Below, piece by piece: positions 1 to 12,000 of a DNA stretch of 64,000 bases. The DNA comes from Brachionus manjavacas. Its lineage: Eukaryota; Rotifera; Eurotatoria; Ploima; Brachionidae. The stretch covers positions 4,278,001-4,342,000 of the forward strand of contig JAHQIY010000004.1 in NCBI GenBank assembly GCA_019054805.1, in the 5' to 3' direction. The first letter of the stretch is position 1. Every line of letters begins with the position of its first letter. The translations under genes and the position numbers were made by a program. The notes below the pieces were generated by a model. That model did no database searches and had not been told where the DNA came from. It saw only the letters and a list, made by a program, of their open reading frames with translations.

Positions 1-3000
1 GTTTGATATCTTTTACTCTCAACAGGAAGTTGTCTTACAATATCTTCAGAAGAAAAAATTGGTTCCAAATACAACCATGATCGTTGACAAACCAACCATT
101 CATCTAGTACGTCCTAATAAAAAATCAAAACTAGAATATATTAGAATTATTTAAAAATTATTATACCTGAGTAATTTTTAACTTATTTTCCCAAGACGAT
201 ATTCTCTCCTCAAAGGCTTTTTTAAAAGGTGAGAATGACATACTCTGAGTCATTACAATATGATCGTCCAAAAGCTGGGAAATTTCATCCGAAGCCTTGA
301 TAATAGAAGTTCCTGTATTCTTGTATGGAAGAACATCAAATTTAATAGACTTCCATTCGCCTTCCATTTTGTCTAAAGCTTGCTCAATTGTGTACTCTTT
401 ACCGGCAATTTCTGCCACTTTGGATATTTTATCTATGTGGCGATCAAAGCCCATTTCGAGACATTTCTTGAAAGTAAGATCCTTTTTGGGACGCACCGGA
501 AGTTTAAGTTCCTCAGTCAAAATCTCCCAATGTCTATTTCTCATACCTGGATTACGCAGCGCTTGGATCAAAGGAATATTTGGACGGAACTCTTCTATTT
601 GATTCTTGATTTCAACAGCCACATTCTGAACACCTTTAAGTTTAAAATTTATTTAAGCAAGAAAAAAGATAATGATTTTAGACATTCATGCAATTTTGTC
701 ATATCATGCATCATTCTTTAACACTTAGCTTCCCTAACAATTCGCAACTAATATTTAACACCTATACTTAGAATACATTTTATGTCCTCGTCAAAAAATT
801 CATCTTCAATTTTTTCTGTCGCAATAGATTCAATTAAAATGTAAGTATTCAAGTGAAAAGACTTACTTTCAGCATCCTGGAATTGTTTGATTGCTTTATG
901 CATTGATTTATAGGCTTCGGTTACATTTTTTTCAATATTTTCTGCATCAATGAATGAAATAGCATCGTTCATCCAGCTATCGTACCATCTTAGCCAGTCT
1001 GATGTGGTTATCCATAAATTTCTGAATGGTTCAAAGTCTTTTAATAGTTTGTTTAATTTTTCGTACTAAAGGAAAATTAAAAATAATTATTAAAATTATA
1101 AAGATAAATTTAATTGATTTATTTACATTTGTGACTGGGATTCCGAATAATCGTTCTCTATTATTGTACAAAGTGGCAAATTCCTGGCACTCCTTGAGAC
1201 TTTTATTAAGACGTCTGCACTCATTTGCCACTTCATGGGCTTTATCCAAATTTGCATGCGAAGACAAGCCAGCGACATTCATCTAAAAAATTATTTGAAT
1301 TTTTTTTCTAGGATATAAGCCAAACTCTTACAATCAGAGAATCAAGTTTTTCATTAAGACTGGCCGTATCATGCATTTGAAGTTTTCGGAATCTTTCTTC
1401 ATCTTCGGTATGCTGCTCTTCGACTTGGATTATCATATTCGACACTTTCCACGACCATGATAGTAAACTCCATCTAAAAAATTAATTCATTTTAAAAATA
1501 ATTTTTTTTAAATGATTGTGAAAAAGTTCATCAGTTCAATAAATGCTATCATCAATAATAAAAAAATAGTTAATTTTGGAAATTTAGTTTTTTTTTAAAT
1601 AAATTTTGAATTTTAGATAGATCTTTTTTTTAGAAGCTTATATTGAAACCAAAATTTATTTTATTTAAATTGTATATTAAAATTTATCATAGGAAATTTA
1701 TTGAAAATATTTCAATAAAATTACAACATAAAATTTAGTATTCAACAATGCAACAAAAATTTTCCAAAACTCAAAAAATAAAAACGACAAATATCATGGA
1801 AGAAACCTTTTCTGACTAAATTAGTGTTCAAAATTGCATCAAACAAAATATATTGTTCGAAAATTAAACATTAAAATAAAATAAAAACAAATAAACTGGT
1901 ATAAAATAAACTTTGATTTGACAGGTTAATTTTAGAAAAGAATAAACTATTATATTTTTTTAAACTTAAAATGGAGCCAACTTTTTATTGAATTTTCGTT
2001 TTAATTAATTTAAATTTAAATTTTTTTTTACCATAAAAAAAATAATTCAGTTCTTCAAATCTATTATAGTGATGTCTTTGTTGAAAAACTTGGCATTAGA
2101 AATTAATTATTCTGGGTTAATACAAAAGCTTAAAAAAAATACTGAATTGATATGCAACTTAAATTTTCCGTTTTCTAACATTTTAAAAAAATTTATAAAA
2201 TTTTCAAGTAATCAAAATTAATATTTTTTTCAATTTTAGGCTTTTTCAATTTCGCATTCATATTTGAAAACTAGCACTACCAAACAATTTGATACTAAAC
2301 AAAAAAAAAAATTTTGAAATTACTTCATATTGAAATCCTCGTTGGACAGATTGTACAAAAATTCGTCTAATAATCCAAATTCCTCCATAACAGTGCTGAT
2401 ATCTTCTTTTTTGTCATCTAACAAACCAGGTACCAATTTCATCCATTCACGATGTTCATGCAACTCTTCCATTGTGTTAGGCTTTTCGAACAATTTACGC
2501 TGGATATCTCTAAAAGAATTGTTGATCTCTTCAGCTTTAATTCGAACTTTTTTTGTTTGATAATTGAGCACAGCTTCGGCAAGCAATTTTCGCTTGTTGG
2601 ACAAATTTTCCCGTATTTTGCTCGTAATTACATAGAAAGGTCCAATGGTGATTGAGGATGGAATCAATTTTTCCAAGGCATCTCTTTCTTTTGAATGCAT
2701 TCGGACCTCTTCTCGGACCTGATCCGCAGTTTTATCGGTCTTTTCAAAATCTTTTATGTAATTATCCACGTTTAAATTCATCAATTGGGTATATTTATCA
2801 TAACTTTTTGAATAGGCCTTCAAAGGTATTATTGCTTTGTTAATTAAATCTACAATAGTATCCTTAAGATCTACAATATGCGGTTCCATATTGCCTACAG
2901 ACTCCAGCAATGGAGTTCCCGAAAAAAATATGTCTTCCATCACAAATTTTTCCAACTGTGGAACTGACTGAGTCGAACCTATTGATTTTTCGAATATACC

Positions 3001-5053
3001 ACATAGAGTATTGACAAAATTTTCGTAAGCGATGCTGTAACGCGGTCCATTTTTGTCTATTTGAAGCTCGATCAAAAATAATGAGTTCTTTTTTGGTTTG
3101 ATGTTTGAATTCATTAAATCTTTATCAGGCCATTCGAACTCCTCTTGAATGTCTTTTACTTGCCAACAACTGTCCACAACCATTTGAGTGTAGCTAACCA
3201 GCGAATCTTGTACTAAAAATCGTAGAGAATCTTGCATTTCGAATTTTACAAGTTCCATAAATTTTTTTAATTTGGAAATTTGATAGACAGACCAATCTTG
3301 TTCTTTGATATTGAACCAGCCTTTTCCGAAGTCCATAAATGCCGATCGAATGCCCGTTCTCAAAGTATTTATCCAGCTGTCTTTTAAATAAAGAGCAATC
3401 TTTGAAAAAATTAATGAATTAATTTATTTAAAAAAGAAATTAATAATATTTTAAAATTTTACTTGAGAAATTTGTTGATTTTGACTCTGTTCGAATTCGT
3501 CAATTTTCAACGCTTTGATTGGTATTTGGAAAAGAGACATACTTGAGACACGGTTGCATTCGACTTTGACTCGTCTCAGCGCTTCAATGGATTCTTTTTT
3601 TGTCAATAGAGACACAAATGAAAAGTCATAGTATTGCTTATCAAAATCGTATTTTGGCAAATCCAAAATACAGCCTTTGGATGGCGTTGGTTTTTCATCA
3701 CTGGGCGGTATTGAAACAAACTTGAATGCATCCAAATGGGATGTTATTATTTTATCAAAAGTTATTTTGTTAATTGTTCTTTTAAAATCAACATTTATTT
3801 CCTTTTCAAGCGAAACAACACTATCTTCTTTGTTTTTCTCTGGTAAAGTTTTCAATCCAGGATTTTCAGTCCAGTTAAGCATTCGTCTAAAAGACATTTG
3901 ATCCAAGTCAAGCACTCCATCATTGGGCATGGAGTCAATGTAAAACTGGTATCTTAAATAGGCTTCGGTTTTTTTGCGTTCATTAAAAGCCGCTTCGACT
4001 CTATTGGCAAAAACACGCGGGTCTTCAGCTAAAAATTGCAGTTGAATTCGTGGGATCCAGTATTGATTTGACAGTTGTGTTCTAGAGTTTTTTTCTTTGA
4101 GGCCTTTATTTACAATCGGCTTTCCATTTTGATCCAATACTCGCTCATCTTCGCTCAGCTTTTGAACAAGCCAGCATTTTTTGCTCTCGTCATAATCAAT
4201 GACTCCTACATCGAACCATTGGTAAACTAGTTTCGGATCTTTTGGATCATCTTTAAAATTAAAAAAAAAAATTAATGTTTTTAATTAAATATGTGATTAG
4301 TTTACTGTAAAGATTTGATGGAACATCAGGAAGAAGAGCACGACCTGGTAAAGGCTTAATGACATTGTTATCACGTCCTTTATTTAACCATTCCGCTGCA
4401 GTCCATATTTCATAGTCTTCATTATCAAAATAGTGTAAAGGCAAGAAAGAAGGAAATGGTGCAGGATCTTGACCAATTTTATTCAGCAGGATAACCTCAT
4501 CGGCAGGTCTGTGCACAGGCATTAATTTGTCAGGCTGTAGATTTTTTTTTGCTAATAGTTCGCTTATGTCCATTGAAAGATAGAGTCGCTTAAGACGATC
4601 AATTTGGACTTTGCGAGGTAGAGAACCCGGTGCAGTATAGAACGGTATGAAACATTTTGGCAAGTAGCCCTCAAGAGTGAAATCAGTAATTTTTATAATT
4701 TCAGTAGTGGCACCATGAATTTGATTTTTTAAGAGCTGGGAAAATTTATCAGGATCAATCGGGCTAATGTTTTCGTGAACCAAAGGGACATGTTTTTCTT
4801 TATGGACTTCCCAAGCGTGAGAATGAATTACATCTGGAACTTGATCAATAATCTAAAAAAAATTGTTTCACTTAAAAATTAAATTAGATGAAATTAAATT
4901 TACTCCTGTTTTTTCAACATTGTCTACACTTGCGATGTCGGAATAAAATCCTCTAAGCTTAACTTGTGGATACTTGTTACCTTTCCAGTGGCTAAAGCTG
5001 TCTTTTCTAGGCTTTAAACTAGAAGTTTCCAATGTCTGGTCAATGTCAGACAT
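1..5053 (-). CDS. DNAH1: Axonemal dynein heavy chain 1 (DNAH1), N-terminal tail and start of linker; 5' part of gene, continues past left edge
   Basis: Inner-arm axonemal dynein heavy chain, a ciliary motor subunit. Nine exons assemble with continuous phase: 4904-5053, 4306-4852, 3463-4250, 2324-3399, 1332-1473, 1127-1282, 867-1065, 167-633, 1-113 (about 1212 codons). The start at 5053 is the first Met of an exon reading MSDIDQTLE and soon gives the RGFYSDI motif that I recall near the DNAH1 N-terminus. Later landmarks: [46 protein letters not shown], then the linker signature [13 protein letters not shown] at the left edge. The tail length before that signature suits DNAH1 better than the shorter DNAH3/7/12 tails. 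The six AAA modules, microtubule stalk and C-terminus lie outside the window. The intron 1474-2323 is unusually long for this gene. Paralogue assignment rests on remembered sequence; dynein identity is certain. Confidence 0.93.
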
Positions 5054-6763
5054 GTTATTTTATCAGTTAATTTGAATTGTGCTTTTTTTCGTTTATAAAT
5101 TAAATTGTTTAAATATCTTAAAGATAAATATAATAGATTTTTTTTTTTCAAAGATTACAAAACAGCAAAGCGAAATATTAAGGTAGAAATTTTTTTTTAT
5201 TTTATTGAAAATTAGAAAATTCATATATTTATAGTTGCTTAGTAACAATTAAAGCCTCCATGATAGAATGATTAAAAAAAATTTTAAATATTTTCATTTC
5301 TTATAAGTTTTAGCCTTTTTTTAGTAAAATCTAATTGAATCTTTAAAAAATTAAAATATTTTGAGATTTTGGAAATTAAAAAAAAGTTTTAGTTTTTAAT
5401 AAAAGAGATGGTTTCATTTCAAAAGATCACTAGAGTTTTCTTTTATTTTAAATTTTCCCAAGAATTTATAAAATTAAACAATTTTTCTGCAAAAAAAATA
5501 AAAAAATAGTCTTTTAGATCTCCTCGAATTCTATCCAGATCCAATAGAGACAAAACTGTTCTCCTAGAGTATTCTTTTTATTTTGTTGTTGTTTATGAGA
5601 CATTCTGCTTCGTTTTTACCAGAGACTTCATTTTAGTTAAAGAGTTGATGATAACTATTAAGAGAATCTGGTGCATTTGTTGTGTTGTCAATGATTTTTA
5701 TTTTTTAAATAAGTTTTAATCAATGCTACTCGGGCATCTTCGGTTTTTATGCAGATTATTCCAATGTTGATCAGTGTATTGATTCTTTCTTTATGCAGTT
5801 AACTCAAAAGATAACATGGCCTAATGTTATGATGCTCAACATGAAGCTTGGCTGTCTGTCTGTGTCAATCTCATTTTGGAATCATTATTATGATCATAAA
5901 AACTATTATAAACTATTTATTTAAATTGATTCTAAATTGATTGTTATATCACAAATTCAAAAATTTTAAAGCATCACAATGCTTTTTAATAATCAATTGT
6001 CTCATTATTTTATTTAATTACAAGCTTAATTATACGAACTCCGTGTTTTTTTTATAATCATTTCTAAAGTAAATAGATTTATTTATGGAAAATATTTTTA
6101 TATCCAAATTTTTAAAATACAAAAAGAATTTCAAGTAAAACGTGTTTTAAGTAAACAATAAAATAATTTTCTTATTACCAGCCTTATTATAGTTCTTTAA
6201 AATTATACCACCTAATTCAAAATTATTTACGGTAGCGAAGACAAAATTTTAACAGTTAAGTAAAATAAATTTACAAATTGAAAAAAAAATTCCAATTAGA
6301 GTAAATCATTGAGACAAAAAAAATCTCTAAATATAGATATTCTATCTGATCATTAATATTTTCTGTGTTAATTAAAATTATTTTTTTATTGAATATAGTG
6401 AAACAAATTTTATTTCATATTGTTTTATCATCAAAGTTTAAAAAGCTCAATTTTGTCATTAATAAATAAATTAATAGAAAAATAATTTTATGTTTGAAAT
6501 TTTTGCAACGTTTGAATGAATATTCATAATTCTCTAATTTTACACCTTTAGAAAGGAAGCGATGAGTTTTTTATAATTGTTGTTTTCCTTGTTGAGCTTA
6601 ATTATAAATTACAAATACCATCACCAATTTTGCTTCTTAGAGATTAAAAAAAATCCAAAATAAGTTTAAAAACTTACAAAGTTGGCTTTTATTTTCAGAT
6701 TAAAATTTGAAAAATTAACTTGACAATTGTAATTAGGCATAAGTAATAATCCTTATTGTATTT
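5054..6763. other. Intergenic, AT-rich
   Basis: Upstream flank of DNAH1. No frame on either strand gives more than short, low-complexity peptides, and no RNA gene or element end was recognised. The stretch 5560-5880 is somewhat less A/T-biased but shows no coding signature. The DNAH1 promoter should lie at its left end; no TATA-like box stands out above the A/T background. Confidence 0.6.
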
Positions 6764-6987
6764 TTTACATTAGTAACCTTGGGCCCGTATATCCGATCTT
6801 CAGGTTAGACGTATTGGAGAAGCTTTTTATGCTCCTTGTTAATTTAAACGCCCATAGTTAGTTAATTAACTCACCTGTGATATCTATATCACATATTCCC
6901 CCCGCTTTTATAACTTGAATGCTAGGGAACTGTCGATCATTCTAATCACTACTGGATCGCCAGTCCTTTGAATGTTTACATTAGTAA
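6764..6987. mobile_element. 198-bp insertion between 13-bp direct repeats (SINE-like candidate)
   Basis: The 13-mer TTTACATTAGTAA occurs at 6764-6776 and again at 6975-6987, enclosing 198 bp whose base composition is clearly richer in G+C than the flanks (starts CCTTGGGCCCG). Perfect long direct repeats around a compositionally foreign block are what a target-primed insertion leaves. On the minus strand a stretch near 6920-6955 loosely resembles tRNA internal promoter boxes, so a tRNA-derived SINE is possible, but neither box matches fully and no A-rich tail is obvious. The block also contains the near-palindrome GTGATATCTATATCAC. Orientation is not determined. Confidence 0.55.
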
Positions 6988-7070
6988 AAAAAATCAATTA
7001 ATTCATTTAATTTCTTAGAGAATACTTAATTGATAAATAATATTTTCATTGAACTTTTAAAAGGCTCTGT

Positions 7071-7206
7071 TACGTTTCATAGCAGCCAATTTCATCGCGT
7101 CATTTTTATCGCAAGTTATTTCGTCGCAAGTGTCAATTTTTCATAGCAAGTCTTAATTTTTTATCGCATGATAATTCATCGCAGGTGAGATTTTCATTGC
7201 AATCGA
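7071..7206. repeat. Left subterminal repeat array of the MULE element
   Basis: About seven degenerate copies of a roughly 20-bp unit ending in (T)TTCATCGCA or TTATCGCAA, starting directly after the TACGTTTCATAGCA end. The array mirrors the one at 8258-8417 in reverse orientation. Such arrays are transposase-binding regions in many Mutator-like elements. Confidence 0.75.
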
Positions 7207-7304
7207 GTAAACAATAGAAAATTAGAAACAAAAAAAAAATTTTATTGAAAAAGAATAAAGTTAAATATCAATTAGTTTGATTAATTTGATTAGATAAGAA
7301 TAAA

Positions 7305-8224
7305 TTATTCAATGTTTAAACACAAATTACTTAAATACTCTAGTAGGTTATCTCTATTGTACGACTTACATAAGTTAAATAAGCGAGAATCTTTCTTTTG
7401 TTGTTCAACTGGCTTTTCGACTATTTCTCCTGCTTTTATCTTGACTAAGTTATTTTCAGTATGTGACTGTTCAGTCTTTAGTTTATCGATCAATTGATTA
7501 AACTTCAAGTGACTTTTTCATCATTTGTAATAGCACCATGCCATGCTTCAACTGAATTTGTTGTCCGAGGTAAATTATTCAAAATTCTTTCATGAAGATT
7601 CCAAGAAGGAATTGGGAACCGAGGAACAACACGAATTGACTTAGAATTTTCTTTTAGTCGCCCAATATAACACTTTTCTGGTTTATGATTTTGATGCATC
7701 CCAGTCATTATAAAAGGAGGTTCAAAACCGACACTGAAACCACGTCCACCACATAACCACTCACATCTCCATGTAACATTTCCTTTGGTATTAGGACCCC
7801 GTTCTTTTGTGTAGGCATGTCCTTTACTAAACAATTTGTAGCCATTACGATTTGTTATCGTCATAATCCAATTAAGTTCGCCCAAATCTAAATTGTTTAG
7901 TTTTTCCAATTTTTCAAGTTGAAGTTCATCCTGATCCTCTTTTTCCTCCTCTGACGAATCACTTGAAACTGTTTCAGTGTATACTGACTCAATAGGTGTT
8001 AGTATACTAAGGTTTCTAAATGATTGTTCAAGGCATTCATCAACGGCATCATTTTCGACTATTGTATCATTTGTAACTTTTTCGATTCTAATGGAAGATG
8101 TGACTACGTTATTTTTTGGACTTGTATCAACCCTTAAAGTAGGTTTACTGCATATCTTTCGACTTCTTAAATTTTTTACTGACGGGGAATCATTTCGATT
8201 CAATAACAAGAAATTTTTGTTCAT
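7305..8224 (-). pseudogene. MULE transposase relic: FLYWCH-like zinc finger joined to C-terminal part, catalytic core deleted
   Basis: Start ATG at 8224. After about 115 acidic, Ser-rich residues comes a FLYWCH-like region with WRCEWLC followed by HQNH. It is joined within a few residues to YIGRLKEN and then LPRTTNSVEAWHGAI, which is the C-terminal end of MULE transposases. The roughly 250-residue DDE catalytic domain that normally separates these parts is absent. The frame stops at 7505, but the next frame continues FNQLIDKLKTEQSHTE down to 7305, the expected tail of the same protein, so a further frameshift or deletion lies at about 7508-7520. The element is non-autonomous: a zinc-finger and tail fusion at best, with no strand-transfer activity. 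Confidence 0.75.
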
Positions 8225-8257
8225 AACTTAGTTCTAGATAAAGAGATAACTTAGTTT

Positions 8258-8417
8258 TATGAAATAGATGCTATGAAAAAAAAATTATGCGATGAAACAA
8301 ACTAAGATGCGATGAAAAAAAAGAAGATGCGATGAAAAAAAAGAAGATGCGATAAAAAAAATTGAAATGCGATGAAAATTGAGATGCGATGAAATTAGTG
8401 TTGCTATGAAACGTACT
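8258..8417. repeat. Right subterminal repeat array of the MULE element
   Basis: About seven direct copies of a roughly 20-bp unit centred on GATGCGATGAAA, in opposite orientation to the array at 7071-7206, ending in TGCTATGAAACGTA. The right-end units are more uniform than the left-end ones. Confidence 0.8.
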
Positions 8418-8435
8418 AATCCCCTTTTAAAAAGC

Positions 8436-9026
8436 GAATTAAAAATTCATTATGTTGAAAACTTTAAACCAGACTATTGAGTTTTAGAGCAATTAAAATA
8501 AAAGATTTTTGAGTTTTTTAAATATTATAATTTATTTTTTATTTAATTTTTCAATGTGTCACTTTTTTTTACATTTTAATTCTCATCCACAATCAATCAA
8601 TCATTCAATCAATCAATAAAATAAATCCATCTAAAATTAAATTAATAAATTATAACTGAGAATTTCGAATTTTAAAATTATAAAATTTTAAAATTTTTAT
8701 TAAAAATTACGAATTAATCAAAGAGAAAAATGAGACCTTGCATTCGAATTTTAAAGCCAAGTTGAACATTAAAAAAATAACATATCATTTTTCCATTAAT
8801 TTTAAGAATAAAAAATTTCATCAACAATTGTTTTTAACTACTAAACTAAAGGTTATGAACAATAATGACCGGGTTAGAATACTATTCAAAAAGTAAAAAA
8901 ATCCATTTAAATTTCAAATCATTAGAAACAATAAATACAATAAATTAAGCATTAGGGCTGTGGTTTCACATCTCATCTTGGCTTGATTTCTTATTATCCA
9001 CTATAGGAAAACGATCAAAAACTAAA
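8436..9026. other. Intergenic; short CAAT tandem tract
   Basis: 3' flank of the SOCS-box gene. Contains a CAATCAAT microsatellite at about 8590-8620. No coding frame. It presumably holds the 3' UTR of the gene at 9027-13211. Confidence 0.6.
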
Positions 9027-12000
9027 TCATTCAATGAATAATAGATAATTTTTGACCCGTTTGGGCGCAGGCAAATCCTCGATCTGAGCAGTCACCTCAA
9101 TTAGACTGCTTTCGTTGTTCAAATCGTTGGTCAACTTGCCATTTTCTTTGAGCCGGCCCAAAATCATGCGCCTACAAATGGACTTGAGCGAACGCGGACT
9201 CGACACCAACCGTTCCAAGTACATGTCGAGCGATTCTAGCGAATAAACCTTTTGGCCGGCGGGCAAATTTTTTGCATTCTGCATGCTAGTCGAGGAATGA
9301 TGATAGCTGTGATGATGCTGATGATTGTGATGAGAGCATAGCTGAAAATCGCTCACCAAACTTTTTGACACCATTAGCTCATTTATTTTCGTATTTTCCA
9401 TTGAATCAAACAAAAGCTTGACAAATCTCTTGTAATAATTTAAGAACAACACCATGCTGTCTACTACAATATTGTTTGATTTCACGTTGGACGTGGCACC
9501 ATTTAGATTGTTTAGAGTCAACAAGGAGGCAAATGAGGCCGATGGAGTGAGCAGACAAATGGGATTTGACAGGTGGTGTTTGCGGACAGTCAAATTGGGA
9601 GAAACACAGCCCTCTGACATCCGTCTCGTCACTTCGATCTCTTTTTCAGAGACCAAAGGCGAAGCGTGATGCAGGGAAGGCACTGGGCCATTTTCATTGA
9701 TCGCAGAAAACAGCTTGTCTTTGAAGTAATCGTTGAAGTAATTGTGATGGTGGTGGTGGTGGTGCTGGTGCTGGTGGTGGTGTCTGAGTTGGTCATTTTT
9801 ATGGTGAGTGCGTTGGTGTCGGCTCAAGTTGACACTGGTCAAGATGGGCGATGGCCTCTCGGTCAAAAATGGATCGCACAGCTGAGCTAATATTGAATTG
9901 CTCGCCTTGTAGCGGTGCGTGTTTGTGGAATTGAGATTAAATGGTTCTAAATTGGGATCAGCTCCGTGCTGGATCAGAGTGCGCATCAGGTCATAGACCA
10001 GCTCCATTTGGTAGCAAGTTTTGCTCAAGAACACCAATTGAATGCAGTGATTTAGCAAGTTGTTTGACTGGACGCATTCGGCGGGCATTTGGAGAGTTTG
10101 GCAAGCAGAATCGTTGGGGTCGTAGAGCTCGTTTTTGATCAATTCGACCAGAACGCGTTTGACGAAATTGTTTTTTTCAAATTGTTGACTTGAATTCAAA
10201 AAGTTCGGATACAAAATCCAATTGGTGATGAATCGTTTTATGAGCTGCGGATTGATGAGCCTATTCCAGCTTTTGAACGACGACTGAAGCTTGACTCTCA
10301 TTTTGTTGTTGAGACACAGCTGAAAATTGAGCAAAATGCTGAAGACCTGATGGGCCGAGCTAAAGTCGTCTATTTGACAGTAGAGCAGCAGCTCGAGGTA
10401 CTTTTCGACGGAGCAGTCGCGCTGTGGCAATCTGAGCACATGGTCTTGGCTAGTTAGGGCTGGATTGGTGAGCGGACCGTTCTTGGCCAAATTGAACGTG
10501 ATCAAGTTCACGTCGATCAAATCGTTTAGCATGTACTCCAAAAATTCGATGTCCAAAATTTTGTGAAGACTAAATTTGGGGCTCTTTGGGCTGGCTCTGG
10601 GCTCCAAATTGGGCAAGGATGGCGAGCGAGTGCGCGGCGAGCCCTTGCGGCCCAGCACCGAATGCTTGAGCAGATTGTTGAGCAGTGTTTCTATGCAATT
10701 GTGATAGCCTTCGTTGTCCAGCTCTACGTTGTTGATGTTAAGGAGCAGGTCGGCGCCCGATTTCAGCAACAACCGGACGCATTCCTTGAATTGGGTCTTC
10801 CATTCATGGCGGCCAAGTTTGCCGGCCTCTTTGAAAAACACAGTTTCCACCAGCTCGTCCCACTCGAACAACGACTCGATGCACAATTTTCTCTCGTTGT
10901 TCAGCGTGTTCACGTGGGTCCTGAGGCCGCCCTTTTTCAGCATCAAAAACAAAATTCTGGCCAAGCTCCGCGGATCGCTGTACTCCGAGAGCACTTTTTT
11001 GCTCTTGCCAAATTTGCTCTTGGTCACATTTTCGTTGAACAAACAGTGCAAAGCAGTGTTGCCAGTGGTTGGCTCGCGTTTCGTCAAATCAAAGCCACAG
11101 CTCAGCAGCACTTTGATTATTTTGGACGAGCGCGTATTCTCCAATATGTAGAACATGGTGTTCACGTTTTTGTTCAGCCGAGACGAGCCAGTGTCCAACA
11201 AAAGACTGGGCAGACTCTCGCTGTTCAAATTGGACAGCAAGTAGACCAGGCAATTTTTGGACTGGAACTTGATGGCATAGTAGATGAGCTCGTAGTCCTC
11301 GTCGGGCTTGAAGTAGTTGAACAGCAACTGCTGGTGTTTGTACAGGCGCGAAAATATGTCCACGTCGTCCAGGCACAGCGAGGCCATGATGGGCGACAGT
11401 GGCCTCAGCTCGAACGCGCTCACCTCCGCCTCGCAGTCCATGTCGTCGCCTGCTTCGCTCCCGCTCTCCACTTTGCTCAAATTGTACCATCTTTTGAGCA
11501 TTAGGCGCGACTTTTTGCTCATTTGGCTCAGATTGTTCGCGCTCAGCTTGGCTATGAGATACTTGTCGGCGCCATTGTCCAGCAGCAGGTCGACCAGCCT
11601 CAGTCTCAATTGGTTGAGCTTGTCGTAGATGAAGTTGTTTGTGGTGCTGGAGGTGCTGCGGGTCGAGCAAGTGCTTGACTTTGGATTGTGCCAATTCTCG
11701 TTCGACGACACCAGCGAGTGCGTCGAGTTGCCGAGCGAATTTTTGACACAATGGGTGTCGCTTGAGTTCAATTTGTAGCAGGCCGAGTTGAAGTCCAAGT
11801 CGTACTTGTCGTAAAAGTTGAGCTCGTCCTTTTCCTCGTAGTCGTACAAATTGGAGGACGAGTCGGACGAGTCCGTCGAGTCCGAGTGCTGCGATTCGGT
11901 GTAAGAAATGGGCTTGCAGTTATCGGACGACTCGGACTCGGTCTTGGCGATTTTGGCGCTGCTTTTGAACAGTTTGGACACCGACTTGGAGTACGAGCTG

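Larger units (their letters stand above)
7054..8435. mobile_element. MULE-type DNA transposon, internally deleted
   Basis: A 1.38-kb element bounded by inverted ends. Reading inward, both ends show an A/T core, a short spacer, then TACGTTTCATAGCA and AATTTCATCGC. Inside each end is an array of degenerate TTCATCGCA-type units, in opposite orientations at the two sides. Between them is a minus-strand reading frame with MULE transposase features (separate entry). Subterminal repeat arrays plus a FLYWCH-like MULE protein identify a Mutator-like element. The outer A/T core is itself palindromic, so the exact ends and the target-site duplication are ambiguous. Confidence 0.8.

Noticed and set aside
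26..154. Plus-strand terminal exon candidate (acceptor AACAG, 42 codons, stop)
   Set aside because: The reverse strand of the same bases is the DNAH1 exon 1-113 with the diagnostic [13 protein letters not shown] linker motif and the intron before it; the plus frame is a shadow.
10563..11504. 313-codon plus-strand frame
   Set aside because: Lies antisense inside the SOCS-box gene. High G+C removes stops from all frames there; composition is that of a shadow and no domain is seen. The same holds for the other long frames between 9454 and 12714.
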